NCBI GenBank assembly: GCA_040766325.1
Contig: JAXGQR010000012.1
Span: forward strand, 11,738 to 75,737
Direction: 5' to 3'
Source: Dehalobacterium sp040766325
Lineage (GTDB): Bacteria > Bacillota > Dehalobacteriia > Dehalobacteriales > Dehalobacteriaceae
DNA: 64,000 nt
Shown here: positions 26,864-36,079 of the stretch, in pieces
Numbering within the stretch: the first letter of the stretch is position 1
Layout: every line of letters begins with the position of its first letter
Program-made: the position numbers and the translations under genes
Notes under the pieces: generated by a model
Seen by the model: only the letters and a program-made list of their open reading frames with translations
Databases searched by the model: none
Told to the model about the DNA's origin: nothing

Positions 26864-28215
26864 TACATTGTTTCCTCGATCTGTACAATCAGCTCATCCA
26901 AATTGGGAATAATGGACGAGTATAATAATTTTCCGTTCAGATAAAGGCTGGGCAGCTGTTTAACCTCCATCTTTTTGGTGCGGGCAATATCCTCCAAATT
27001 GTTATAGCGATATTCTACCACATCAATTTTGTCGCCAAAATGCTTCTGGGCATCCTCGGCAACAGCCCACATATAGGTACAGGCGGCGCAAGCTGTAGGA
27101 TCAAGCAAGAAGGCTTCAACCAGGGGTTTTTTAAGGTTTTCATAATCTGGCAGTTCAACTTCAATATCAATTTCACTTAATTCATAATTGGCAATCATTT
27201 CACGAGCCTTATCCGTATGGAGGACGGCATGGGATACGGCAATGGTATTCTCAATAGGCGTGGCAAAAGGCATGTCACAGCCGGGAGCGATGATCAAATT
27301 CTTATTATTAATTTCAATGGAGTCAATCAGATCAATGGTAGCCTTAATATTATCTTGTTGATTGCCAAAAAGCATAATCGTCGTTAATGGGATGTTCCCG
27401 CCAATTACAACATTATACTTGTCAGTAATTTTCTTTGCTTCCGGCAGATTTACATTCTCGTCAATGGAGATGGAGTCCGGTCCGGTTTGGCACATCAGCT
27501 CAATAATGTGTGTGGCATTACCGCAGACAAAGAAAGCGGAAAAAGCGCCTTTTTCTCGAATATAATCAAATATTCTTTTATATGGTTCGGATAAGAATTT
27601 TTTGAAAACAGCCGGTGATATCTGTGATACAACAGGGTCAACAGGTACGATAACATCAACACCCTCGTCTAAATACAGTTGAGCCATTTGCAAGGAGATT
27701 TCCGTACAATAGGCCATGAGTTTTTCCACATAGTCTGGGTTCTTTTTCAAATCGCGGAATAACTTTGTGCCTCTCAAATGAGAAGCAAGGGTGAAAGGCC
27801 CACAAAATAGTCCATAAAGAGCCGTCTTATCTCCAATTTCTTTTTTTATACGTCGGGTTACGTTAATTACCAAAGGCAAACGGCCGTCTTCTTTAGAAAT
27901 CATTTTAGTATGTATTTCATCCGTGTCTGCAAGAGGATTATCCATAACACAGGGAGGACCGTTTTTTTCAAATCTTATAGTACATCCTAAGATTTCTGCT
28001 TCCAACTGTAAATCGAATAAAAGCACTTGACCATCAGGATTATACACCTTATTAACTTCTATCAAAGATTCAAACAATTTCCCCTCATCTGTATAAACCT
28101 CTGTAGCATCATATCCCTTTAAATACCCGGCATGCACACCGGCAAACGGAATCCAACCTGGACGAGGTACTTCTTCGTGCTGTAAAATTTTGTAGATCAT
28201 TTCTTTTCCTGTCAT
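26863..28215 (-). CDS. UroD/MtaA-type corrinoid methyltransferase fused to a thioredoxin-like domain
   Basis: Residues 1-340 form a uroporphyrinogen-decarboxylase-fold domain of the MtaA/MtbA/CmuA type, which moves methyl groups from methyl-corrinoid protein to a thiol or tetrahydrofolate. Residues about 355-450 form a thioredoxin-like domain with C376-A-A-C379 and a cis-Pro segment KQLPSLYLNGKLL. The usual zinc motif H-x-C...C appears as F229-V-C231 with Cys313 (APGCDMP), so the first histidine is replaced by Phe; His236 is nearby. It is coupled to the GTPase and follows the second permease gene by 59 bases. Whether it demethylates corrinoid or does another reaction cannot be decided. Confidence 0.8.
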   Translation of the reverse strand: MTGKEMIYKILQHEEVPRPGWIPFAGVHAGYLKGYDATEVYTDEGKLFESLIEVNKVYNPDGQVLLFDLQLEAEILGCTIRFEKNGPPCVMDNPLADTDEIHTKMISKEDGRLPLVINVTRRIKKEIGDKTALYGLFCGPFTLASHLRGTKLFRDLKKNPDYVEKLMAYCTEISLQMAQLYLDEGVDVIVPVDPVVSQISPAVFKKFLSEPYKRIFDYIREKGAFSAFFVCGNATHIIELMCQTGPDSISIDENVNLPEAKKITDKYNVVIGGNIPLTTIMLFGNQQDNIKATIDLIDSIEINNKNLIIAPGCDMPFATPIENTIAVSHAVLHTDKAREMIANYELSEIDIEVELPDYENLKKPLVEAFLLDPTACAACTYMWAVAEDAQKHFGDKIDVVEYRYNNLEDIARTKKMEVKQLPSLYLNGKLLYSSIIPNLDELIVQIEETM

Positions 28216-28274
28216 TGATCAATATCCTCCCTTTTTAAGTAGATTAGTAGTCGTTTTTTAGTTGTAATTAATAA

Positions 28275-29291
28275 CTATATTTTTGCAACTTTTTTCTTGA
28301 CCAACACATTTTTCCCTAATATTCCGTCGAATCCTAACACAATTAAGATTAAGCTACCTCGAACAACATTTTGCCAATAGTAGTGCACTCCTGCAATATT
28401 CAAAGCATTCGCCACTATTCCGAATAAAATAACACCAACTAATGTTCCCTGAATATTTGCTGTCTTTCTTTTGCTTATAATACTACCAACAAAAACAGCG
28501 CCTATAGCATCAAGCATATAATAGCTCCCCGTCATTGGAACAAATCCGCTGGCAACAGAAGCTGCGACCAGACCCGCTAATGCAGAAAATACGCCACTTA
28601 TCATAAAGGCATATGTAACATATCTGCCTACCGATACACCTGATAATTCAGCGGCTGCACTTTGCGCACCAACGGCAGATAAATTACGACCAAATATTGT
28701 GCGGCATAATACGAAGTAGGTAACTATAGCTAATAATATGGCTAAGAGCACGGAAAATTTAAAGTCAACCATACTTCCCTCACTTATTTGTTTCAAATAA
28801 ACACTTCCACGACCCAGAAAGACAAAAAATCCGGGCATCCCTGAAATAAATATTGAATCGCCACCATGAGTGACAATTTTTTCAATACTTTGACCTATCA
28901 ACATAGTTCCCAAGGTTGTCAAAAATGGGCTTACTTTTACCTTAACTACCATAAAACTATTTATCAAACCAATCAATAATCCTGTTGCTAAACCGGCAAC
29001 AAAGGCAATCGGCCAAATAATACCTGCTTTCAGCAGTAGCATTGCAACCATGGCCCCAAGATCAAAACTTACTACAATGGAAAGATCAATTCCTCCAACA
29101 ACAATTACAAAACATAATCCAATAGCCATTATTGCCAAGACAGATGATTGACTTAAAATATTCAGTATATTACTAGGACCAAAAAAAACCGGAAAGACGT
29201 TTCCAAGCACTACTAACGCAACCAATATTGCAACAGCTATAATAATGCCAAATTGCTTTTCTTTAAACATAGCCAATTGCATTTGACTCAC
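28275..29291 (-). CDS. Ribose-type ABC transporter permease 2
   Basis: A 338-residue RbsC-family membrane subunit with about nine hydrophobic segments. The segment VGGIDLSIVVSFDLGAMVAM and the downstream NLSAVGAQSAAAELSGVSVGRYV (coupling loop) are family hallmarks. Its start overlaps the stop of permease 1 by 4 bases. Together with permease 1 it would form a heterodimeric channel, as in LsrCD or in several CUT2 importers. Confidence 0.9.
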   Translation of the reverse strand: MSQMQLAMFKEKQFGIIIAVAILVALVVLGNVFPVFFGPSNILNILSQSSVLAIMAIGLCFVIVVGGIDLSIVVSFDLGAMVAMLLLKAGIIWPIAFVAGLATGLLIGLINSFMVVKVKVSPFLTTLGTMLIGQSIEKIVTHGGDSIFISGMPGFFVFLGRGSVYLKQISEGSMVDFKFSVLLAILLAIVTYFVLCRTIFGRNLSAVGAQSAAAELSGVSVGRYVTYAFMISGVFSALAGLVAASVASGFVPMTGSYYMLDAIGAVFVGSIISKRKTANIQGTLVGVILFGIVANALNIAGVHYYWQNVVRGSLILIVLGFDGILGKNVLVKKKVAKI

Positions 29292-30274
29292 ACTCCTTTC
29301 CGAGTTTTAGTAGTAACTGAAACTGCAACCAATATTAATACACCCTTAATTGCATAAACCCAAAATGTTGGAAAATTTATTAAAGTGAAGCCATTGGTTA
29401 ATGTCCCTACAAATAAAGCACTTATGATAGCACCAGGAATTGACGGTATCCCTGCGCGACTAAATATTGCGCTCAAATAACCAACCAGTAGCACATCCAT
29501 AAGCATAGAGTCTCCAATACCGCGCACGCTACCCGATACCCTAGCTGAAACTAAAACCGCTGAAATTGCCGCTGTTAATGATGCAATCACATAGGTGGAT
29601 GCAATGACAGTCCCAACCTTAACCCCAGAAATTTTGGCAACCTCTGTATTGCCACCGGCAGCACTTAGCCAATTTCCATAAGCAGTTCTATTTATCGCTA
29701 AATACATAATAATACTGACTAATACAAATATTAATACCATTACCGGTATTCCTAAAATATTTCCCTTTCCAATAAAATTAAGTATCGGGTTATCCACAAT
29801 GATATAAACATTATTGGTTACTAACATCGCACCTCCTTTCAACACATACATCATCGCAAGGGTTCCTACCAAAGGAATAACATTTAGTTTTACTATAGCG
29901 TAGGCATTTATTATCCCTATAATCAGACCAACCAAAAGAACCAACGCAAAACCCGCTAAAAATGATTGCTGGGTTTGTATCATAATTGCCATTATTCCAA
30001 CACCAAAAGCAATGTTATCTGCTAGGGATAGATCTATACCACCCCTTAAAATATGGGAACCACCGCCTAGCAAGATAGTTGCCATTCCGCAACCTACAAC
30101 ACCCAAAGGACTACTTTGAATTAATATATTACTTATATTATTCGGAGTTAAAAAAATCTTCGACTTTATTGTGAAAAAAACCAATATGAAGACAAATGCA
30201 ATATATCCACTATAATGCACCCAAGAGCCATTAACAGCAAATTTCTTGCGCATTAATGCTATCGTTTCCGCCAT
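29288..30274 (-). CDS. Ribose-type ABC transporter permease 1
   Basis: A 328-residue RbsC-family permease. HILRGGIDLSLADNIAFGVGIMAI and the coupling segment WLSAAGGNTEVAKISGVKVGTVI identify it. AGGAGGG lies 6 bases before the ATG at 30274, inside the end of the ATPase gene, giving a 44-base overlap. The glycine-rich GGGSHILRGG insertion before the IDLS motif is a small departure from RbsC. Confidence 0.9.
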   Translation of the reverse strand: MAETIALMRKKFAVNGSWVHYSGYIAFVFILVFFTIKSKIFLTPNNISNILIQSSPLGVVGCGMATILLGGGSHILRGGIDLSLADNIAFGVGIMAIMIQTQQSFLAGFALVLLVGLIIGIINAYAIVKLNVIPLVGTLAMMYVLKGGAMLVTNNVYIIVDNPILNFIGKGNILGIPVMVLIFVLVSIIMYLAINRTAYGNWLSAAGGNTEVAKISGVKVGTVIASTYVIASLTAAISAVLVSARVSGSVRGIGDSMLMDVLLVGYLSAIFSRAGIPSIPGAIISALFVGTLTNGFTLINFPTFWVYAIKGVLILVAVSVTTKTRKGV

Positions 30275-31775
30275 TCTTTTTCCCTCCTGTCATATAAACC
30301 ATTAATTGATCCACTGTAGTACTGTTACCATCTAATTCACATACTATTTCTCCACGGAACATGACCAAAATCCTTGTACACATCCCAACCACCTCTTGCA
30401 AATCCTGCGAAAACATAAGTACACCGGCACCCTGTTCTGCAATATTTTTAATTAAAGCATAAATTTCAGTCTTTGCTCCTACGTCCACTCCAGAGGTTGG
30501 CTGATTTAATATATATAGTTTAGCATCACTGTGTAACCATTTTGCAATTACAACTTTCTGCTGGTTTCCCCCACTAAGAACTCCAGCTAATTGTTCACGA
30601 CCAGGAGTGCGAATTGCTAGTTTATTTATTAATTCATCTACAGCTAAATTTTCTTTTTCTTTATTGATAATATTATTCTTACTAACACGAGCTAAATCCG
30701 CCAATGTGATGTTTTCCTGTACCGACATTCGTTGAATTACACCAACACCTCGTCTATCCTCCGGTATATATCCTATCCCCAGTTTTACAGCTCTATTTGG
30801 ATTAACTTTATTCAATAACTTATTATCAAAGTGAATCATTCCGCTAACAATTTCCTTATTGTGGTATATTTCACTGCTGAGCACATCATGTCCCGATCCC
30901 ATCAAACCTACTATACCTAATATTTCGCCTTTTTTAAGTTCAAAACTTATATTTCTAAACATTTTGCTGTGCGTCAATTTATCTACCTTTAGCAGTGTTT
31001 CACCAATTTTTCTATTTTTGGGAGGGAACTGTTCTTGAATTTTGTGGCCAATCATCATAAATACAATATCTTCTACTGTTAATCCTTTGCATGCAACTGT
31101 ATCAACTTTTTTTCCATTACGTATAGCGGTAATTCTATCACATAAATCAAGAATTTCACCTAAATAATGAGATATATAAATTACACTGATTCCTCTATTC
31201 TTCAAATCTTTAATTATTTTAAATAATAATTGAGATTCTTTAGCCGCAAGAACAGCAGTTGGTTCATCAAAAACAATTACTTTTGGTTGGTGCATTAATG
31301 CTCGGCATATTTGAACTAATTGCTGTTCAGCTACCGTTAAAGTGCCAATTAATCTGTTTCCCGCAATTGATATACCTAGGTTTTCATTAATAATAGTTTC
31401 AGCCATTTTCTCCATTTTTTTACGATTAATAAATTTTAATGGAGAAATAGATGGTTCAATGCCTAAGAATAATGATTCTGCAACCGTTAAATGCGGGACT
31501 ACATATCTCTCCTGATGAATAAAACTAACTCCTGCATTTTGTACAATGCTTGGTGTTAGTTTTCCTTGTTCTTCTCCAAATAACTTAATTATCCCGGCAT
31601 CATGAGTATAAACACCTGCTAATATTTTCATTAGCGTAGACTTTCCTGCGCCATTTTCCCCTACTAAACCATGAATTTCTCCTTTTAGTAACTGAAAATT
31701 AACTTTTTGCAATGATTTTACCCCAGGAAATGACTTTTCAATATCAATCATTTCAATTTGGTAATCATTACTCAT
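30231..31775 (-). CDS. Ribose-type ABC transporter ATPase with two nucleotide-binding domains
   Basis: A 514-residue RbsA/MglA-type protein with two fused ABC domains. The first has Walker A GENGAGKST and Walker B VIVFDEPTAVLA, with a degenerate signature TVAEQQLVQICRAL. The second has a non-canonical P-loop GLMGSGHDV, signature LSGGNQQKVVIAKWL and ILNQPTSGVDVG. This asymmetry is normal for CUT2 ATPases. It powers the two permeases encoded downstream; the matching binding protein is at 34456. Confidence 0.92.
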   Translation of the reverse strand: MSNDYQIEMIDIEKSFPGVKSLQKVNFQLLKGEIHGLVGENGAGKSTLMKILAGVYTHDAGIIKLFGEEQGKLTPSIVQNAGVSFIHQERYVVPHLTVAESLFLGIEPSISPLKFINRKKMEKMAETIINENLGISIAGNRLIGTLTVAEQQLVQICRALMHQPKVIVFDEPTAVLAAKESQLLFKIIKDLKNRGISVIYISHYLGEILDLCDRITAIRNGKKVDTVACKGLTVEDIVFMMIGHKIQEQFPPKNRKIGETLLKVDKLTHSKMFRNISFELKKGEILGIVGLMGSGHDVLSSEIYHNKEIVSGMIHFDNKLLNKVNPNRAVKLGIGYIPEDRRGVGVIQRMSVQENITLADLARVSKNNIINKEKENLAVDELINKLAIRTPGREQLAGVLSGGNQQKVVIAKWLHSDAKLYILNQPTSGVDVGAKTEIYALIKNIAEQGAGVLMFSQDLQEVVGMCTRILVMFRGEIVCELDGNSTTVDQLMVYMTGGKKNGGNDSINAQEICC

Positions 31776-31945
31776 TACAAAACACCTTCTTCCATAGAGA
31801 TTTAACAGCCTAAAGAAAATGAATTACTGCCAGAAAACAAACATTCTCAGAAAATTGTTTATTGTAATTGTTTCTATGTATTACTAGGAGCATATTCTAT
31901 AAGTAATATTTGCTTATATGGTTAGAATTTGGAGGGAAATTTTCC

Positions 31946-32026
31946 ATGCACCTAGAGATTATTCTATATCTATTGGGGTTCGTTTTCTTCTTTGCCTTCT
32001 TCTCACTCAGTTACCATTCATTATGA
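31946..32026 (+). CDS. Possible 26-residue single-pass membrane peptide
   Basis: An ATG at 31946 is preceded by TTGGAGGG at a 9-base spacing, a strong ribosome site. The peptide MHLEIILYLLGFVFFFAFFS then LSYHSL is one hydrophobic helix with short polar ends, ending in TGA. It is the only plus-strand gene candidate in this block. It resembles small subunits such as KdpF in form only; no family is recognised. Confidence 0.35.
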   Translation: MHLEIILYLLGFVFFFAFFSLSYHSL

Positions 32027-32162
32027 TCAAAAATATCTTAATTTTTTGGCCCTAGGCCTCTAAATGTAAATTGCAATAGCATTACTTTTAAAATCCATTT
32101 CTTTATGTTTTCATATCCATGCGTTTAGGGTCATATAATTCGTTGCTCAAAATTATGTAAGA

Positions 32163-32200
32163 GTGGGGGCAAACTTCGGAATAACTCCGAAGTCCACCCC
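32163..32200 (-). terminator. Hairpin after the MtmB-like gene
   Basis: ACTTCGGA and TCCGAAGT form an inner stem, extended by GTGGGG/CCACCCC outer pairing. It lies about 100 bases after the MtmB-like stop. The T tract is poor, so it may be an RNA-stability stem or a weak terminator. Confidence 0.45.
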
Positions 32201-32297
32201 TTTAAGCTTATCAGCTAAATTCACCATAATTATCATTTATTCAGCAAGCAATCATGCACTCTTTCTGAGGTTTGTTTCTTTTGGCGGCATCCTCTAC

Positions 32298-33704
32298 TTA
32301 ATCAAAAACCCGCATGGGAAGCCCCATTTCGACTAGTTCTTTTTTAACCTCGTTATAAATTTCCAAAAATTCCGGTTTCGGAGTAGCAGATTCAACGTCA
32401 TAGGCATCTTGATAGTTTACCCCAATGGTATGCAAGGTTCTGCTATCAATCATCGGTTGATATTTTTCAAGAATTTTCAGCACCAGATCATTAGCCTGCT
32501 TTCTGGTCAAACGGGCACGTCCCACTGCTTGTCCTACTTCACCGGCCAATCTCACTCCTAAACCACATGCACAGTCGGGGCCTGCGCTTTGAGCTCCTGT
32601 ACCTCCACAAACCCCCATGCCAAGGACTGAACTCCCGATAGCACCGGCTACATGTTCCCAGAAATATTCTTTTCCAAGTTTTGCGGTCTGTTGCCAGGAT
32701 GGTCCGATGTAAGCCGGGTGGTTAACATGCTTCAGGTAGGCAGCGCCTCCCCATAACGAAGCGAATAAAGCGGTTCTGCTGGAATTGGAGAAATACAATG
32801 CATCCAGTGCCCAGGAACCATGCAGACTTAATTGATACACCAAGTCAGTGGCAATATTATCAGCACATACTTGTATAGCTGATGTTGCCGGTCCCCCGCT
32901 AAGGCTCCCGATATATGCTATAGATCCACCCCAAGTATGAGCGCCATATTGATACATCTCCAAAGCTTTGCACATATACTCATAATTGGTTTTCATCTGA
33001 GGCATAAGATTAGTACAACGCTGATCCCCAATCGTAGTACCCCACCCCGGATGATCTGCGACGATCTGAGAACGATATCCTGTGGGCATAGTTCCGCCGT
33101 CGCTGAAGCCGGGTCTTCCAGCTCTTCGGCATGCATCTCTGACTAATGCCACCCTTTCCATTTCAGACAGCATCTCAAAGGGACTATTAGGTTTAACATC
33201 GACTCCGTTAACACGACCGATAACGCCTTGGAAATGGTTCATATCCATAATTGGTTCTTTTAAATAACTCATACTAATTGAAGTATATACCTCTGGAGAA
33301 ATCGGTCCTAAAATACGCCCTTGCACAAAATGCGGGTTCCTTTGGTTGTCATAATCCTCAAATCCTTTATGAGAGAGCCTAATGGCCTCTTCACCAAGTC
33401 CCAAAACAAGTTCTTGAGGCATATTGTCAAATGTTTCCTGTAGTTCTTCAGGTTTAAATTTGATCAAACGCTCAGTATCCTGACATAAAATACCTACATC
33501 CAAAACTAGTTCATAGGCAGCTTTGAACACGTTATCAAGTTGCTCATCATCCATAGGAACTATATGATTTGGATCATATTCGATTTTATATTTCTTTGCC
33601 AAATCCCGTAACCTTGGCCAATATACCTTAAGGTCAAAGTCTTTTTCAAATACAATTGGACCACTTTCAGCCCTTGCCCAGTAATCTAAGAATCTACCTT
33701 TCAT
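32298..33704 (-). CDS. MtmB-family (methylamine methyltransferase-like) protein without pyrrolysine
   Basis: A 468-residue protein that resembles monomethylamine:corrinoid methyltransferase MtmB along its length, from recall of the family. Shared segments include LDVGILCQDTERLIKF, MSYLKEP, ACRRAGRPG, and YDVESATPKPEFLEIYNEVKKEL near the C-terminus. In methanogen MtmB the motif is AGRPGMGV-Pyl-G with an in-frame TAG at codon 202. Here it reads AGRPGFSDGG, so Gly203 occupies the pyrrolysine position and the frame has no TAG. The methyl donor therefore need not be methylamine. AGGAGG precedes the ATG. The corrinoid-protein gene is 36 bases upstream, so methyl transfer to that corrinoid is likely. 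Confidence 0.85.
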   Translation of the reverse strand: MKGRFLDYWARAESGPIVFEKDFDLKVYWPRLRDLAKKYKIEYDPNHIVPMDDEQLDNVFKAAYELVLDVGILCQDTERLIKFKPEELQETFDNMPQELVLGLGEEAIRLSHKGFEDYDNQRNPHFVQGRILGPISPEVYTSISMSYLKEPIMDMNHFQGVIGRVNGVDVKPNSPFEMLSEMERVALVRDACRRAGRPGFSDGGTMPTGYRSQIVADHPGWGTTIGDQRCTNLMPQMKTNYEYMCKALEMYQYGAHTWGGSIAYIGSLSGGPATSAIQVCADNIATDLVYQLSLHGSWALDALYFSNSSRTALFASLWGGAAYLKHVNHPAYIGPSWQQTAKLGKEYFWEHVAGAIGSSVLGMGVCGGTGAQSAGPDCACGLGVRLAGEVGQAVGRARLTRKQANDLVLKILEKYQPMIDSRTLHTIGVNYQDAYDVESATPKPEFLEIYNEVKKELVEMGLPMRVFD

Positions 33705-33740
33705 CGCTTGGATTCCTCCTAAAATTATTTAATTTAATAA

Positions 33741-34385
33741 TTATTTTTGTAACACATTTTTGGCTAATTCTACTGCTGCAATGGCATCCTTTGCAAACCC
33801 GTCAGCCCCAATCTCATCAACCCAAGCCTGACTTACGCCACCGCCACCAACAATCACTTTGTATTTATCTCTTACTCCTTTTGCTTCTAAGAACTCTATC
33901 ACATCACGCTGGGCAATAATGGTAGTAGTCATTAAAGCTGAAAGACCGATAATATCTGCTCCCATCGGCTCCGCTGTAGCTATAAATTGAGACGGCGCAA
34001 CGTCAACTCCCAAATCTTGCACTTCAAACCCACCAATGCTTAACATCATTGCTACAAGGTCTTTACCTACTTCGTGGACATCCCCCTTAACAGTACCGAT
34101 AACTACCTTGCCGACTTGTGGAGCGGCTTCTCCCTTGCCTACTAAGCCTTCCTTTAAATATTTAAGGGCTGCTTTCATAGCATCACTAGCAATCAGAAGC
34201 TCCGGCAGAAAAACTTCTAGAGACTGAAATTTATTACCCAATTCAGTCATAGCGTCAGACATAGCTAAAATCCCTTTTAAACAATCACCATCTGAGGCTA
34301 CTATTTCTTTTGCTAACTCTACGGCAGCATCCTCATCTTGATCCAAAAGTGCCTGTCCTAATTTTGAATAAATATCATTCTGCAT
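33741..34385 (-). CDS. Corrinoid (methyltransferase cognate) protein, MtmC/MtbC type
   Basis: A 214-residue B12-binding protein. The N-terminal helical cap covers residues 1-90; the Rossmann-like B12 domain follows with the lower-ligand motif D102-V-H104-E-V-G107 (KGDVHEVGKDLVAMML). SAL (in IIGLSALMTTT) and the GGGGVSQAWVDEIGADGF motif bind the nucleotide tail. His104 would coordinate cobalt. It accepts a methyl group from the MtmB-like partner downstream and passes it to the UroD-type or another methyltransferase. A reductive activator (RamA type) is not in the window. Confidence 0.92.
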   Translation of the reverse strand: MQNDIYSKLGQALLDQDEDAAVELAKEIVASDGDCLKGILAMSDAMTELGNKFQSLEVFLPELLIASDAMKAALKYLKEGLVGKGEAAPQVGKVVIGTVKGDVHEVGKDLVAMMLSIGGFEVQDLGVDVAPSQFIATAEPMGADIIGLSALMTTTIIAQRDVIEFLEAKGVRDKYKVIVGGGGVSQAWVDEIGADGFAKDAIAAVELAKNVLQK

Positions 34386-34455
34386 ATCCTATACCTCCTA
34401 ATGTTTTTAACTATTTATGCTTTTTTCAACAACTTCGAATCTTTATACTAAATCA

Positions 34456-35559
34456 TTAATTTGCCCCATCCGGGAACAATATCTTTCTAGCTTCTGCGAC
34501 ATTACTATCATCAACCTTTAACGTAGGACAATAATCCGTTTTTGGTACATCTTGACCGGCTAAGTGTTTAGCCACGTTTTCAGCTGCCTTTTGCCCCATT
34601 TTGTATGGTTCATTGGCAATAGTAAATAAGAAAGAATCGCTATTTTCAACCTGGTCTAGTGCCACTGGCTCTCCGTCGACACCGGCAGTAAATATATCTT
34701 TACGACCTGATTCTTCAATAGCCTGTGAAATACCAACACTCGCCAGATCCCAGGTTGAATAAATAACTTTTAACCCCGATCCAGGAGGATATTTCGTCAA
34801 AAGATCTTGTGTTTTTTTCCTGGCATCTTCTACTGTACCTTGCATAACATCCTGTAATTCAGGCTCAATAAATTCAATATTAGGATATTGCCACTTTTGA
34901 ACTAAGTAGAGCATGTCAGCTCGAATCCCACAGACAGTCACGCCATAGAAACCATTAAAAACGGCTACTTTACCTTCTCCACCAACCTTGTCAAAAAGAC
35001 TTTGAGCTAGATCTCGGCCAACTTCATAGTTATTGATATCAATGTTAGAAACACAGTATGGAGTATCCATCAATATAGTAACTATAGGTATCCCTGCTTC
35101 CGATATCTTTTTGTAACTAGGAGCGCATACCTGAGCGTCACCCAAGATACCTATAATTGCATCAGGTTTTTGGACAAGCAAGTTATCAAGATCAGATAAA
35201 CGTTTCTGATCATTTTGTTCAGCGTCAACACCTATTGCAGTTCCCCCGAGTTCTTCAATTTTATCTAATGTTCCTTTATAGAACATGGAATTTAGATGCT
35301 TGTTGGTTCCTATGACGGAAACGCCTATAGTTTTTCCCTTAAGGGAGGGAACGGGTTTTTGGTCGTAGACACCAAGTATCCCTGAATCTTCTACTGCTAC
35401 AGCTGAATTTTCTGGGGTATCAGTATTCTCCGTCTCACCGGTCGCAGGAGCCGATTCATTAGTCGATGTGTCATTTTCACCGCTTGAACATGCTGACATT
35501 GTAAAAATGAAACCTAGTACTAGGAGCAAAATAAACCATTTTTTTGTTTTATTTTTCAT
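34456..35559 (-). CDS. Ribose-type ABC transporter substrate-binding lipoprotein
   Basis: A 367-residue type I periplasmic-binding protein with a lipobox FTMSAC (residues about 19-24) and an acidic, low-complexity linker (ENTDTPENSAVAVED region). The fold begins KGKTIGVSVIGTNKHLNSMFYKG, as in ribose/autoinducer-2 binding proteins. It should serve the CUT2 ATPase and permeases encoded at 28275-31775, although those genes are separated from it by the corrinoid and MtmB-like genes. This interleaving ties transport to the methyltransferase step. Confidence 0.88.
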   Translation of the reverse strand: MKNKTKKWFILLLVLGFIFTMSACSSGENDTSTNESAPATGETENTDTPENSAVAVEDSGILGVYDQKPVPSLKGKTIGVSVIGTNKHLNSMFYKGTLDKIEELGGTAIGVDAEQNDQKRLSDLDNLLVQKPDAIIGILGDAQVCAPSYKKISEAGIPIVTILMDTPYCVSNIDINNYEVGRDLAQSLFDKVGGEGKVAVFNGFYGVTVCGIRADMLYLVQKWQYPNIEFIEPELQDVMQGTVEDARKKTQDLLTKYPPGSGLKVIYSTWDLASVGISQAIEESGRKDIFTAGVDGEPVALDQVENSDSFLFTIANEPYKMGQKAAENVAKHLAGQDVPKTDYCPTLKVDDSNVAEARKILFPDGAN

Positions 35560-36079
35560 AAATACACCCCCATATAATTGTCTTTTGACACTAGATTAAT
35601 AAATATTTCATAATTAAGGTAACAATTTTCCTTTAACAATAGCCACCTCCTAACTTACTTTGAGCCAAACAAATAACTCACCACAATTGGATCATTAAAT
35701 ATTTATTTACGTTTCCGTGGTTATTAAGACCAGGACCTTGCCAGGATAAGGAAAACGCTTATCTGATTATAATTAATATTTATTGATCATTGGATGGTTA
35801 GTATTTAATTTTGCACAACAATTTGTAATGACAAATTGTTGTGCAAAATACATCTGAACTCAGATATTATTACTTTGACAGAAAATATTTTTTGCAGTAG
35901 AATTATATTGGAAAATATTTATACTTCTGTTGGATTAATGCGTGAACAATAATCCGACACTTGCGTTGAAAAGCACCTTAATCTTTAGTTTCTCATTGGG
36001 GCTTCTTCAACGTTTTTTTTGCGAAACACCCATAAGTATCCAGCTTTTTGTTTTTACTTCCCTTGATATACATTTTTCA
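35560..36079. promoter_or_regulatory. Intergenic region with a long perfect palindrome
   Basis: This 520-base AT-rich gap lies between the HDH-like gene and the binding-protein gene and should contain the promoter of the methyltransferase operon. A TATAAT on the minus strand occurs near 35902-35912 but has no clear -35. A LacI-like half site GGAAAACGCTTA lies near 35750-35761. The 42-base palindrome is listed separately. No gene was recognised. Confidence 0.45.
35808..35849. repeat. Perfect 19-bp inverted repeat with 4-base loop
   Basis: Left arm 35808-35826 (ATTTTGCACAACAATTTGT), loop AATG, right arm 35831-35849, with no mismatch. The hairpin lies between the HDH-like stop and the binding-protein start. 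It lacks a trailing T tract, so a cruciform, operator or processed RNA stem are alternatives to a terminator. Confidence 0.7.

Larger units (their letters stand above)
31776..32297. other. Intergenic region between the MtmB-like gene and the ABC ATPase gene
   Basis: The 522-base gap is AT-rich. It holds a possible 26-codon membrane peptide gene on the plus strand (31946-32026) and a hairpin at 32163-32200. The promoter of the downstream ABC-UroD-CobW transcript should also be here, but I see no convincing -35/-10 pair. Confidence 0.5.
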
